The notes: generated from the sequence alone by a model not told the origin. A stretch of 64,000 bases of DNA from Nocardia higoensis (GCF_015477835.1 NZ_JADLQN010000001.1:2852001-2916000), one strand, 5' to 3'. Shown: positions 48,585 to 57,163, numbered from the stretch's first letter. Translations and numbers: made by a program.

Positions 48585-49396
48585 GCAAGCACGCTGCGGG
48601 CACACACAACCGGCCCGCCGCTGGACACCGCGGTTTCGTCTTGCGTCCCGCAACGGTTCTACTCAGCGGGGCGGTCTGCGCGGCGGTGGTGGGAACCACT
48701 CCCGCCGTCGCCGACGACCGCCCGCTCGTCGCACCGGTCGGGGAACTCCCGGTCCTGCCGGGCGCGGTGGCGGCACCAGCGCACGGCTCCCCGCTCGGCG
48801 TCATCGATTTCGGTGTGCCACCGCGGGTCTCGGCCGCTCTCGAGCACGCATCGGCGAACGTCGCGGTGCCGGTCGCGGTGGCGCCCGCACCCGCCGCCAC
48901 CCCGATCGCCGAGCCGGAGCCGCAGGCACCGCCGATGCCGCTGCAGGACAACCGGGTCCGCATCGGCAGCCTCCAGGTGGACCGCCCCGAGTTCGTGCCG
49001 CCCGACATCGCGGCCCAGGTCAACGACGGCGCGCTCGCCGCGGAGACGGGGCTGTCCGACGCGCTCGACACGGCGGGCATGGATCCCGCGCGTTCCGATG
49101 TGGTCGCCCAGAAGATGATCGGCAACGCGGCCATCGGCGCGATGGTCGGTAATACGCTGTCCTCCCCCATCTCCGGTGCGGGCGCGATGGTCGGCGCCAT
49201 GGCCGGGTTCATCGCGGGTATCCCGTTCCTGCCCGCGGGCCTGGTGGTGTTGCCGGTGGTCGGCGCGGCCATGGGGTACGCGTTCATCGCCGCCCCCGCC
49301 GCCGCCGCGGGCGCGCTCATCGGTGGCGCCGTCGGCGCCATCGAGGGCTCGATGGTTCCCCTCGAATCCGACCTTCCCGCACCGCCTGCCGCCTGA
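48581..49396 (+). CDS. Secreted protein with glycine-rich hydrophobic tail, duplicate 1
   Basis: A 271-residue exported protein. Signal peptide: RPATVLLSGAVCAAVVGTTPAVADD. The middle is Pro/Ala/Val-rich. A conserved core (VRIGSLQVDRPEFVPPDIAAQVNDGALAAETGLSDALDTAGMDPARSDVVAQKMIGNAAIGAMVG) leads into a long hydrophobic tail with Gly every 3-4 residues (GAMAGFIAGIPFLPAGLVVLPVVGAAMGYAF ... AGALIGGAVGAIEGSM), a glycine-zipper look that could insert into a membrane. Unknown function. The following gene is a paralogue with the same leader. Confidence 0.7.
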   Translation: MGKHAAGTHNRPAAGHRGFVLRPATVLLSGAVCAAVVGTTPAVADDRPLVAPVGELPVLPGAVAAPAHGSPLGVIDFGVPPRVSAALEHASANVAVPVAVAPAPAATPIAEPEPQAPPMPLQDNRVRIGSLQVDRPEFVPPDIAAQVNDGALAAETGLSDALDTAGMDPARSDVVAQKMIGNAAIGAMVGNTLSSPISGAGAMVGAMAGFIAGIPFLPAGLVVLPVVGAAMGYAFIAAPAAAAGALIGGAVGAIEGSMVPLESDLPAPPAA

Positions 49397-49490
49397 GCAG
49401 CACCGCGCACACGAGTCGGGCTCCGGCACCCGCCGGGGCCCGGCTCGTCGTCGGCGCGCATCCGTTCGGCCTGCCGCTCCGAATCCCCTT

Positions 49491-49526
49491 CCGTAGGTCC
49501 TTCCTTCGGAATGAGGTAGCCAATGG
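49491..49526 (+). repeat. Leader repeat, copy 2 (upstream of second duplicated secreted gene)
   Basis: Second copy of the 36-base leader, 32 bases plus the ATGG start codon, differing from copy 1 at two positions. Confidence 0.8.
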
Positions 49527-50389
49527 CCACATCCAGCAGGCCCGACGCTCCACACCGCACATTCGCCCTGCGCGCCGCGACGGCCGTGGTGGTCGGTGTG
49601 GTGTGCGCGGCGATGGCCGGGACGGCACCCGCCGCCGCCGACGACCAGCAGTTCACCGCGCCGGTCGAGCAACTCCCCGCCCAGCTCACCGAGCCACTCC
49701 GCACAGGTCAGGTCCCACTCGCGGGCTTCGGATTCGGTGGGCCGACACCGGTCGCGCCGCCCCGATTCGATCCCGGCCCGCCGCCATCCGCTCCGGATCT
49801 CGTCCAGATGGTGACCTCGGCGCTGGGAATTGCGCCGATAGCACCTGTTCCCGCTCCGGCGGTGGTTCTCCCGCCACCCGCTCCGGTGCAGGCCGAGCCG
49901 CTCGTCGCACGAGTCGCCCCGGTGGCGCCCGCGGCCGACGCACCGGCGAACGCGGAACAGATCCGTATCGGCAGGGTCGAACTCGGTCGTCCCGGCATCA
50001 TCACCCCTGACCAGGCCGCCGAGATCAACGAGGGGGCGGCGGGTTTCGAGAACGCGCTCTCGGATGTACTCGACAGCACCGGCGTGGACCCGCGGCGTTC
50101 GGATGTGATCGCCGAGTATGTAATCGGCGACGCGGCGATGGGCGCGGTCATCGGCGGCGTGGCGATCGCCCCGGTCGCGAGCCTGGCAGCGGTCGCGGGC
50201 GGCATGGTCGGGTTCCTCTTCGGGATTCCCTTCCTGCCCACCGGTCTGGTCATCGGGCCGGCGGTCGGCGCGGCCATGGGTTACGCCTTCGGCACCGGCC
50301 CCGGCGTCGTCACCGGCGCGGTCATCGGCGCGGCTGTGGGCGCGATCGAGGGCTCGCAGGTCCCCCTCGATCCCGCACCGGCCGCCTGA
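49523..50389 (+). CDS. Secreted protein with glycine-rich hydrophobic tail, duplicate 2
   Basis: A 288-residue paralogue of the gene at 48581. Signal peptide: TFALRAATAVVVGVVCAAMAGTAPAAADD. The same core follows (RIGRVELGRPGIITPDQAAEINEGAAGFENALSDVLDSTGVDPRRSDVIAEYVIGDAAMGAVIGG) and the same Gly-spaced hydrophobic tail (VAGGMVGFLFGIPFLPTGLVIGPAVGAAMGYAFG ... GAVIGAAVGAIEGSQVPL). The Pro-rich middle differs in length and sequence. Tandem duplication is clear. Function unknown. Confidence 0.7.
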   Translation: MATSSRPDAPHRTFALRAATAVVVGVVCAAMAGTAPAAADDQQFTAPVEQLPAQLTEPLRTGQVPLAGFGFGGPTPVAPPRFDPGPPPSAPDLVQMVTSALGIAPIAPVPAPAVVLPPPAPVQAEPLVARVAPVAPAADAPANAEQIRIGRVELGRPGIITPDQAAEINEGAAGFENALSDVLDSTGVDPRRSDVIAEYVIGDAAMGAVIGGVAIAPVASLAAVAGGMVGFLFGIPFLPTGLVIGPAVGAAMGYAFGTGPGVVTGAVIGAAVGAIEGSQVPLDPAPAA

Positions 50390-50566
50390 GCCCCGAGATG
50401 TCGCCAACTCCGGCCGGTTCGCGCGATTCTCCGGTCACACCTTCGCCACCGCACGGCACGCCACCGTCGTTCGCCGCGCCACACGAGGCGGAGTCCGGGC
50501 GATCCGCGTCCGGTCACACCGACGCCCGGTGACACACGAAGCGTCACCGGGCGTGGGCGGTAGCGG

Positions 50567-52390
50567 TCAGCCCTCGACGGGGACCGGCTCGGCCATGCGG
50601 CCGAGTTCCAGCTTCACCAGCCGATCCGCGCAATCGAAGTACCGGTCGTCGTGGGTGATCACGACGACCGTCTTGCCGCGCCGTTTGAGCCCGACGAGGA
50701 TCTCCTTGTAGAACACCTCCCGGAACTTCGGTTCCTGGTCGGCGGCCCACTCGTCGAAGACGTAGATCGGACGGTCCTCGAGCAGCGCGGTCAGCAGGGC
50801 CAGGCGCTTGCGCTGGCCTTGGGACAACGCGATGGTCGTCAGCGTGCCGTCGCGGACGTCGACCTTGTCGTCGAGCCGTAGTTCCCGCAGATACCGGCGG
50901 ACCTCGTCGTCGATCCCCGGCTGGTCGAATCCGAGATAGTCCTCGAACAGATGGAAATCGGTGAAGATCGCCGAGCTGTTCTGCCGGAACCACTCGATGT
51001 TCTGGTGATCGATCACCTCGCCGTTGAGCGAGACGGTGCCGGTGCGCGGCACATACAGTCCGGTGATCAGCTTGGCCAGCGTCGATTTGCCGCTGCCGTT
51101 GCCGCCGACCACGAAGGTGATCTCGCCGGGCTCGAAGACCAGCTCCAGCGGGCCGAGCGTGAACCCGTCGTCCTCGCCGGGCGGACCTGCGGGCGGCGGA
51201 CCCAGCGGAACGGGTCTGCCGTCCACCCCGGCGTGACTGACCTGGCGCTTGCCGTTGACATCGGGCACGCCCTGGCGCGGACCGCCCCCGTGACCGGGCG
51301 GCGGCAGCGGCGGATGCCCGCCACCGGGATGGCCGTGCGGTCCGGGGGGACCCGGCGGCATCGCCGAAGGCGCGTCCTGGCGGTAGTGATAGCTCACGCC
51401 GGACAGCTCCAGCCGGGCCGACTCGACAGCGGGCCGCTGCGCGTACGGCAACTGATCTTCGTCGTGCAGGGTCTCCAGCGAGAAGTTCATCGCCCGGATC
51501 TTGGCCAGTGCGACGTCGCCGCGAAGCAGGTCGGGAATGCGGTGCATGAAGTTCTGCATCGGCATCGCCAGGAAGGTCGTCACCAGGATGTAGCCGACCA
51601 TCACCTCGCGCGGCATCTCCATCGCCTTGGCCACGCCGAACAGGATCAGCGCCATGGTGCCCAGCTGCAGCAGCTGCCCGAGGCTCTGTGCCACCGAGAA
51701 CTTCGAGCCCGCGTCCACATTCTGCGCCCGCAACTGCCTGGCGGTGCCGAGCAGATGGCGGTCCATGAAGTCACGCCGCCTGCCGCGGTGCAGCTTGAGC
51801 TCCTTGATGCCCAGCGTGACCGCCTGGAAGGAGCGCAGCAGCGCGTCCTCGTTCTCCCGCGCCGCGTGGTAGATGCGGCGCACACGGCCGAGGAACACCT
51901 CGACGCACGCGACACCGATCAGCGTCCCCGCGATCGTGATCGCGAAGATCGGCCCGGACACGGTGGCCAGGTAAACGAAGCAGCCGATGATGGTCGCCAC
52001 GTCGATGCAGATGGCCGGGATCGCGGTCACCGCCTGGGACAGCGAGCGCACGTCCTCGGTCAGCGTGGCGACCAGCCGGTGCATGCCGAGCCGTTCCAGG
52101 TGCTCGAGCGGGGCCGCGACCACGCTCGAACTCAGATCCGAGCGCAGCCGGAAGATGGCGTCCTGCGCCAGGCGGATCAGCAGTACCTGCGAGAGCAGGC
52201 CGCTGATCAGGACCACCGCGATGGTGAGCAGGAACTGTTCGACGGTGGCCCGCGGATGCGGGGAGGGCGAGACCACCGCGTTGATCAGAGTGACCAGGTA
52301 GGTGTTGGCCGCGCCGCAGACCAGGCCGGTGACGATCACCGCGGCAATGCGCGCCCAGGAGATCGAGACCAGGAATTTGATGAGTTGCAT
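50567..52390 (-). CDS. Cyclic-peptide-type ABC exporter (SyrD/PvdE-like) of the polyketide cluster
   Basis: A 607-residue half-transporter: six membrane segments in ~1-290, then an ATPase domain. Walker A GGNGSGKST (~429-437), signature LSQGQRKR, Walker B IYVFDEWAADQEP; the FDEWAADQ form is typical of the cyclic-peptide/siderophore exporter family. An unusual ~70-residue Pro/Gly/His-rich insertion (~340-408) interrupts the start of the ATPase domain between LSGVSYHY and FTLGPLELVF. It follows the type III polyketide synthase by 39 bases, so it probably exports the cluster's product. Confidence 0.85.
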   Translation of the reverse strand: MQLIKFLVSISWARIAAVIVTGLVCGAANTYLVTLINAVVSPSPHPRATVEQFLLTIAVVLISGLLSQVLLIRLAQDAIFRLRSDLSSSVVAAPLEHLERLGMHRLVATLTEDVRSLSQAVTAIPAICIDVATIIGCFVYLATVSGPIFAITIAGTLIGVACVEVFLGRVRRIYHAARENEDALLRSFQAVTLGIKELKLHRGRRRDFMDRHLLGTARQLRAQNVDAGSKFSVAQSLGQLLQLGTMALILFGVAKAMEMPREVMVGYILVTTFLAMPMQNFMHRIPDLLRGDVALAKIRAMNFSLETLHDEDQLPYAQRPAVESARLELSGVSYHYRQDAPSAMPPGPPGPHGHPGGGHPPLPPPGHGGGPRQGVPDVNGKRQVSHAGVDGRPVPLGPPPAGPPGEDDGFTLGPLELVFEPGEITFVVGGNGSGKSTLAKLITGLYVPRTGTVSLNGEVIDHQNIEWFRQNSSAIFTDFHLFEDYLGFDQPGIDDEVRRYLRELRLDDKVDVRDGTLTTIALSQGQRKRLALLTALLEDRPIYVFDEWAADQEPKFREVFYKEILVGLKRRGKTVVVITHDDRYFDCADRLVKLELGRMAEPVPVEG

Positions 52391-52429
52391 GATCAGGTGC
52401 TCTCTCGAGAGAAGCGATGGGTCGCGAGA

Positions 52430-53626
52430 TCAGCGACGGATGATGTCGAAGATCAGACCTTCGAGCGTGACCCCGGGCGCGAAGGAGAAGGCCACACCGG
52501 TCGAGATGGACTCGCCCGCCGTGGACTGCCGGATCATCTGTTCCAGCACGAAGATCAGGGAAACCGACAGCATGTTGCCGTAGCGGGCCAGCACATCCCA
52601 GCTGGGCGCGGCCTGATCGGGATCGAGTCCGAGCGAACGCACCGATTCCTCGATGATCTTCGGACCGCCCGGGTGGATCGCCCACAGGTCGACGTCGGCC
52701 TTGGTCAGCCCGTTGCGCGCCAGGACGCCCCGCACCACCGGATCGACGCCGCGATAGATGTACTGCGGCAGATTCTCCGACAGCTCGCAGGTGATGCCGT
52801 TGTGATTCACCCCGAGCACGATGCCGTCCTCGGCGCCGGCGAACAGATGGCTGAAGCTGTCGCGCACCACGATCCGGCCGGGCGCCAGCGGCTGCCTGGC
52901 CTGCCGCGCGCCGACGACCACCGCGCCACATCCGTCGCCGAAGAGGCTGTGGATGATGACGTCGTTGACATCGTCGGCGAACACGGCGTTCACCGAGCTC
53001 AGTTCCAGGCAGACGACCAGCGCCTTCTTGTCCGGATGTGCCCGCACGTAGTCGGTCGCGGTGCGGATGCCGTTCATCGCGGCCGCGCACCCCATGAAGT
53101 TGACCACGACTCGACCGACGGTCGGCGAGAGCCCGAGTTCGGTAAGCACCGCGACATCCACGCCGGGCGCGATGAACCCGGTGCTGGTGACGAACACCAG
53201 CTGCCCGATCTCCTCGGCCGCCGCCCCCGAATCGGCCAGCGCGCGGCCGGCGACATCGACCGCCAGCGGCGCGGCGTGCCGGTAGTACAGGTTCATCCGA
53301 TCGCGGAGATTGCCCGGCCGCCTGCTGAATTCGAGGAATTCGGGATCGGTCGGATCGACGGCCATCCGGCGGGTGTCGATCCTGGTCTTGTCGTAGATGC
53401 GGGCGATGCGGGCCTGCTGCCGGGGATCGGAGAACAACCCGGCGACCTGTTCCGCCGCCCCGGCCTGATCGACGCTGCGCTCGGGAGCACCGGTGGCGAT
53501 GCCCTCGATGACGCCGATGGTGACCGGCGGCGAAGGCGGCATCGGAGAATGCTCGACAGCGGGGGCGATACGGTGGCGGGGCTCGGTGGCGGGGCGTGCG
53601 CCGCCCTGGTCGACGGTGATGGACAT
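52430..53626 (-). CDS. Type III polyketide synthase (Pks18/Pks11-like)
   Basis: A 398-residue chalcone-synthase-fold enzyme. The catalytic triad is visible: Cys180 in VVVNFMGCAAAMNG, His318 in DLWAIHPGGPKI and Asn351 in RYGNMLSVSLIF. The N-terminal ~35 residues are a Pro/Ala-rich extension common in actinobacteria. Such enzymes condense long-chain acyl-CoA starters with malonyl-CoA into alkylpyrones or alkylresorcinols. GAAGGGAA lies upstream of the ATG. In M. tuberculosis pks18 is also next to a desaturase-like gene (Rv1371). Middle gene of the operon. Confidence 0.92.
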   Translation of the reverse strand: MSITVDQGGARPATEPRHRIAPAVEHSPMPPSPPVTIGVIEGIATGAPERSVDQAGAAEQVAGLFSDPRQQARIARIYDKTRIDTRRMAVDPTDPEFLEFSRRPGNLRDRMNLYYRHAAPLAVDVAGRALADSGAAAEEIGQLVFVTSTGFIAPGVDVAVLTELGLSPTVGRVVVNFMGCAAAMNGIRTATDYVRAHPDKKALVVCLELSSVNAVFADDVNDVIIHSLFGDGCGAVVVGARQARQPLAPGRIVVRDSFSHLFAGAEDGIVLGVNHNGITCELSENLPQYIYRGVDPVVRGVLARNGLTKADVDLWAIHPGGPKIIEESVRSLGLDPDQAAPSWDVLARYGNMLSVSLIFVLEQMIRQSTAGESISTGVAFSFAPGVTLEGLIFDIIRR

Positions 53627-53704
53627 GGTCTTTGTTCCCTTCGAGGAATGTGGTGGTCGGCGGCGCGGCCTCCGGTGGTGATCGGTGCGGTCAGCGGGAT
53701 CGGG

Positions 53705-55174
53705 TCAGACGGTCCCGATTCCGGTGAAGCCCTGGACCGTGTAGGTCGCGCAGGTCTTCAGCGCCGTCGGTGAAAGGTGTTCGCGTACGAAGCCCCAGTT
53801 CTTTTCCTCGGCCTCCCGGGAGGGAGCCAACAGGTAGGTGCTTATCTGCTTCGGGAAGCGATCGGTGAAAAAGCTCTTGGCGGGCAGCCATTCGACGCCG
53901 AACTCCGCGGATTCCGCACGCAGGATGTCTTCGGTGGCGATATTGGCGAAGCCGCTGCGCTGGTAGGGCAGCACGTGGTGGACACGATGCGAGCTCAGGC
54001 CCGCGGCGAGGAAGCAGTCGATGTAGCGGTTGCCGATGACCTTCAGGTCGTAGGCCTGCTCGATCTGGTTGACCGCCCAGTCCTCGGTGTCGGACTCGGG
54101 CAGCGCGTCGGTCTCGACCTCGAAGTCGTGGCTGGCCACCACCAGGAAGGTGCTGATCCACAGCGTGATGACGAACTGCAGTGCCCAGGCCAGGAAGTCA
54201 CCGGCCACGGTGAAGACGATCAGCTCGCCGAGCAGCAGCGCGCGCATCCCGAAGGAGCCGATGAAGTGCGGGAGCGCGCCACGCATGCTGCCGTACATCT
54301 CCTTGACGCCCACCTTGCGGGTGAGCCGGACGACGTCGAGCAGCCGGATCGTCATACCGGTGACCGTGTGACCGAACTTGTGCAGCGTGTGGATCGGCAC
54401 CCGGTACAGCCGAGGCACCTGCATCATCATCGTGAAGACGTTCTTCTTGATGTCGACTTCACTCTGGGTGTGCGGGTGGTGCAGCAGCGCGTGACCGTCC
54501 GCGGTGACGAAAGCCAGCGCGACATAGTTGATGTCGAAGGCGTTCGTGTAGATCTTGTTCATGCCCTTCTGGGCCCGGTGGATGGCGTAGTGCCCGAACC
54601 CGGCCAGCGAACTGCGCAGCAGCACCATGGCGAGCACGAACACCGGCAGCGGCATCCAGGCCGGCTCGGCCAGCCGCACGCCCTGCACCGCGAAGTACGC
54701 GATGGCCAGCACGATCACCACGATGTCGAAGATCCGGTCCATCCGCTTCATGCGGGCGGCGACCTCGGGGTCCTTCAAGCGCGCCTTGACCTTGTGCAAC
54801 AGATCGTTCTTGTTGTCGAAGCGGTACTTCGGGGTGTCGCGCCAGCTGTCGAAGCCTTCCTTGAACAGGAAGTCCGGCGCGTTGGCCTTGGGGTGGATGT
54901 CCTCTGGCCTGGCCTCACGATCGAGCGAGTAGCGCGCCAGCATGCGCTCGATGCGCTCGGGATCCTTGTGGTAGGAACCGATGATCGAGGTGATGTCGCG
55001 ATTCTTGGTGCGCCCGATGAAGAACTCGCCGCCGGGATGCTTGGAGATCCACTCCGACAGGTCGTAGGCTTTGCCGTTGTACACCCAGACGTTCGAGACG
55101 GGCGGCGGGCCGGTCGGCGCGGGGGGTCGACGGAAGTCCCGCTCCTCGACCTCCGGGCGGTCACTTGTCGTCAT
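53705..55174 (-). CDS. Cytochrome-b5-fused fatty acid desaturase
   Basis: A 489-residue front-end-type desaturase. N-terminal cytochrome b5 domain: YDLSEWISKHPGGEFFIGRTKNRDITSIIGSYHKDP with haem His45 and His69. Membrane domain with di-iron His boxes GHYAIH (FGHYAIHRAQ), HHPHTQ and HRVHH. Acts on a lipid acyl chain. GGAGG precedes the ATG, and a candidate small ORF ends one base before it. First well-defined gene of the desaturase, polyketide synthase, exporter operon (78- and 39-base gaps). The order matches Rv1371-Rv1372 from memory. It probably sets the unsaturation of the polyketide's acyl part. Confidence 0.9.
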   Translation of the reverse strand: MTTSDRPEVEERDFRRPPAPTGPPPVSNVWVYNGKAYDLSEWISKHPGGEFFIGRTKNRDITSIIGSYHKDPERIERMLARYSLDREARPEDIHPKANAPDFLFKEGFDSWRDTPKYRFDNKNDLLHKVKARLKDPEVAARMKRMDRIFDIVVIVLAIAYFAVQGVRLAEPAWMPLPVFVLAMVLLRSSLAGFGHYAIHRAQKGMNKIYTNAFDINYVALAFVTADGHALLHHPHTQSEVDIKKNVFTMMMQVPRLYRVPIHTLHKFGHTVTGMTIRLLDVVRLTRKVGVKEMYGSMRGALPHFIGSFGMRALLLGELIVFTVAGDFLAWALQFVITLWISTFLVVASHDFEVETDALPESDTEDWAVNQIEQAYDLKVIGNRYIDCFLAAGLSSHRVHHVLPYQRSGFANIATEDILRAESAEFGVEWLPAKSFFTDRFPKQISTYLLAPSREAEEKNWGFVREHLSPTALKTCATYTVQGFTGIGTV

Positions 55175-55175
55175 G

Positions 55176-55271
55176 TCAATCCTCCGTGTCCGAACGGCGT
55201 TTCCTGGTGCCGATCAGGTCGCCGGCGCTGTCGTCGAGAGTGAATGCTTCCCGCGGCGCCTTGTACTTCAC
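55176..55271 (-). CDS. Candidate 31-residue leader peptide / small protein before the desaturase
   Basis: A GTG-started ORF of 31 codons whose TGA lies one base before the desaturase ATG (TGA-C-ATG). It begins VKYKAPREAF (M after initiation) and includes TLDDSAGDLIG and a basic RKRR followed by an acidic end. About 80% of codons end in G or C, fitting real coding here. The ribosome site is weak (AGAGA). It could be a translational-coupling leader, a small partner protein, or chance. Confidence 0.4.
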   Translation of the reverse strand: MKYKAPREAFTLDDSAGDLIGTRKRRSDTED

Positions 55272-55581
55272 TGAACAATCTCTTAAGCGGTCGCCGAGGT
55301 GCCCGCGCGAGGCGGGGCGAGAGGTGGACCGGCATCGGCCGGACCTCGTTGCGCGGCGGACGGAATCGCCGTGCCCGGCGATGTCGCGACAACGACGGTT
55401 CGCGGGCCGGCCTCCCCACCAGGCATGCGAACGGCGTTGTCGGAATGTATTTTTCGCCCACCGCGCTGCCGGAGCGGCAACGGTGGGTCAGATGAAGGCG
55501 CTGGGAACGCAGCCGGTCCGGAAACGCGAGCGGCTGGGCCGTCTCACGCTCCGGACCGGGTGTCCTGTCGCCTGCCCGGCG
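55272..55581. other. Upstream region of the polyketide operon
   Basis: About 310 bp between the small ORF and the LprG-like lipoprotein gene. It should hold the minus-strand promoter of the operon. A comparatively A/T-rich patch at 55270-55290 (TTAAGAGATTGTTCA on the minus strand) is the best candidate. No other gene was recognised. Confidence 0.35.
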
Positions 55582-56424
55582 TCAGCTCGCGGGCTTGATG
55601 ACGTTGACCGGCTCCGCCCACTTGGACAGGGTCACCTCGACGGTGCCACCGTCCTTGTCGACGACGGCGCGCACCAGGTTCGGGCCGTCACCGGTGGAGG
55701 CGGCGTCCGAAGGGCGGGTCGACTCCGAGCCGGTGTCGCTCGGCGGGGGCACGTCGGCGATCCACAGCGTGATCGGCAGGGTGCCCGCACCCTCACCCAG
55801 ACGCGGCACGACCGGATCGATGACCGAGCCGTCGATGGTGCCGGTGACCTTGACCACGGCGATGCCGTCGAGGGTCTCGCGGCCCTCGGCCTTCGGGTTC
55901 TCCACCTGCGCGATCACATTGGCCAGGCCCTTGTCCTTGTCCAGGATCACGCCCGGATCGTAGACCTGCTCGGCCGGCCCGACGGGCGCGTAGCTGGAGC
56001 TGTTGACCGCGGTGTAGAGCGTCTTGTCGACCACGATGAACTTCGTGTCGATGAACGGCTCCTCGGGCTTGGTCCTGACCTTGGCCTCCCCCATGGCCTG
56101 GCCCGCACCCTGCGGCTGGTTGGTCACATCCGCGGAGACGCTCTCCACCGGCAGATTCGGCACATCGGTCACCTGGATGTCCAGATGCACCGACTGCAGG
56201 GTCTGGGTGGTCCGCGAGGACTCCTGGATGATCTGCGCGGCGTCGGGTAGCGGCCCGGTCACCGGCGCGGCGGTGGTGTCGCCACCGTCGTCGGACGACG
56301 AGCAGCCTGCCACCAGAGCCGCGATCAGCGACGCCGCCAGCAGCGCGGGCGCGGCACCGCCCAGCCGCGAGCGGCGGGATCGCTTGTTGCGCAGGGCGGA
56401 GCCCCGCGTGGTCTTGTCGGTCAC
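55582..56424 (-). CDS. LppX/LprAFG-family lipoprotein (LprG-like)
   Basis: A 280-residue exported lipoprotein: N-terminal arginine-rich stretch, hydrophobic helix and lipobox ALVAGC. The mature part (GPLPDAAQIIQESSRTTQTLQSVHLDIQV ... FIDTKFIVVDKTLYTAVN ... YDPGVILDKDKGLANVIAQV ... VVKVTGTIDGSVIDPVVP ... LPITLWIA) is the lipid-binding LppX/LprG fold that carries triacylated glycolipids. An extra Ser/Thr/Asp-rich loop (~DVPPPSDTGSESTRPSDAASTGDGPN) precedes the last strands. GTG 56424 follows GGGGG. No P55 exporter is adjacent, unlike mycobacterial lprG. Confidence 0.85.
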   Translation of the reverse strand: MTDKTTRGSALRNKRSRRSRLGGAAPALLAASLIAALVAGCSSSDDGGDTTAAPVTGPLPDAAQIIQESSRTTQTLQSVHLDIQVTDVPNLPVESVSADVTNQPQGAGQAMGEAKVRTKPEEPFIDTKFIVVDKTLYTAVNSSSYAPVGPAEQVYDPGVILDKDKGLANVIAQVENPKAEGRETLDGIAVVKVTGTIDGSVIDPVVPRLGEGAGTLPITLWIADVPPPSDTGSESTRPSDAASTGDGPNLVRAVVDKDGGTVEVTLSKWAEPVNVIKPAS

Positions 56425-56761
56425 GTGTACCCCCGGAGAGTTTCCGTGGCGCCGGCGTGTTCCGGCGCCTGTGTACGAGGCAGCGACGCTGCCCCGCACA
56501 GAGTATGCAAGCACATCGGGGTATGCGCGAGTGATCGGGCAGAACGTTTCCCGGCAAGGGGCCTTCGACCACCGGCCGCAGGGCACGGCCGGGGACAGGG
56601 ACTGGTGTCAGGGCGATCACCCCTCGTCCATGATCGCCCTGACACGACCCGCATGATGAACAGCGGCGTCTACCATATCAGCGGCGGGCCCGCCAGGGAG
56701 CCGAGGCGATCACCCCGACCGAGGGAATCAGGGCGCGAACCGGACGAGGGCTGTGCCGGGC
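56425..56761. other. Intergenic region between LprG-like and DUF6223 genes
   Basis: About 337 bp with no gene recognised. It contains the long perfect inverted repeat described separately (56605-56645) and the promoter of the lipoprotein gene. Confidence 0.4.
56605..56645. promoter_or_regulatory. 15-bp perfect inverted repeat
   Basis: Arms GTGTCAGGGCGATCA and TGATCGCCCTGACAC match perfectly over 15 bp with an 11-base spacer. It lies 116 bases past the end of the DUF6223 gene and 180 bases before the lipoprotein start. It can fold as a terminator for the DUF6223 transcript, though without a T tract, or serve as an operator for the lipoprotein gene. Confidence 0.7.
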
Positions 56762-57163
56762 TCAGCCCGCGCGCCGGGCGCGGGCCAGCGCGCAGCCTCC
56801 CAAGATCGTGGCGATCAACCCCAACACTACGGCGATGGCGGCACCGAGGATCCCGTTGCCGGTACCCGGCCCGCCGTCGGCGGTGGCGGCGAACAGCCCG
56901 CCGAGGACCACGCTGATCGATCCCGCCACCGAGGCCACGACAGCAGCCGCGGGCCTGCCACCGGAGCGGGTCAGCGCGAGCCCGCCGCTGATCACACCGA
57001 TCAACCCCACCAGTGCGGTCAGGGTGGGTCCGAGTCGCCCGGACGTCATGCCGGTGACAGCGGCGGTGGACCGGATCGAGGCATCGGCCGCCGCGGGCAC
57101 GGCGAACGCGATTCCGGTGAGCAGGGCGGCTGCCACCATGGTGAGCAGGCGACGGAAAGACAT
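56762..57163 (-). CDS. DUF6223-type small membrane protein
   Basis: A 133-residue protein with a cleavable signal peptide (LTMVAAALLTGIAFAVPAAAD) and three hydrophobic segments (GPTLTALVGLIGVISGGLAL, AAAVVASVAGSISVVLGGLFAA, GILGAAIAVVLGLIATILGGCALARARR). The pattern TSGRL...LVGVIxGGLAL and GTGNGxxGAxxAxxLGLIxxxLGGxALARxR is, as I recall, DUF6223. AAGGAG precedes the ATG. It is divergent from the two-component system and could be its target, which is an inference. Confidence 0.7.
   Translation of the reverse strand: MSFRRLLTMVAAALLTGIAFAVPAAADASIRSTAAVTGMTSGRLGPTLTALVGLIGVISGGLALTRSGGRPAAAVVASVAGSISVVLGGLFAATADGGPGTGNGILGAAIAVVLGLIATILGGCALARARRAG

Noticed and set aside
50951..53773. A 940-codon plus-strand open frame across the polyketide operon
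   Set aside because: Opposite to the exporter and synthase genes with intact catalytic motifs. Its composition (His/Asp/Arg/Gln-rich) is that of an antisense frame.
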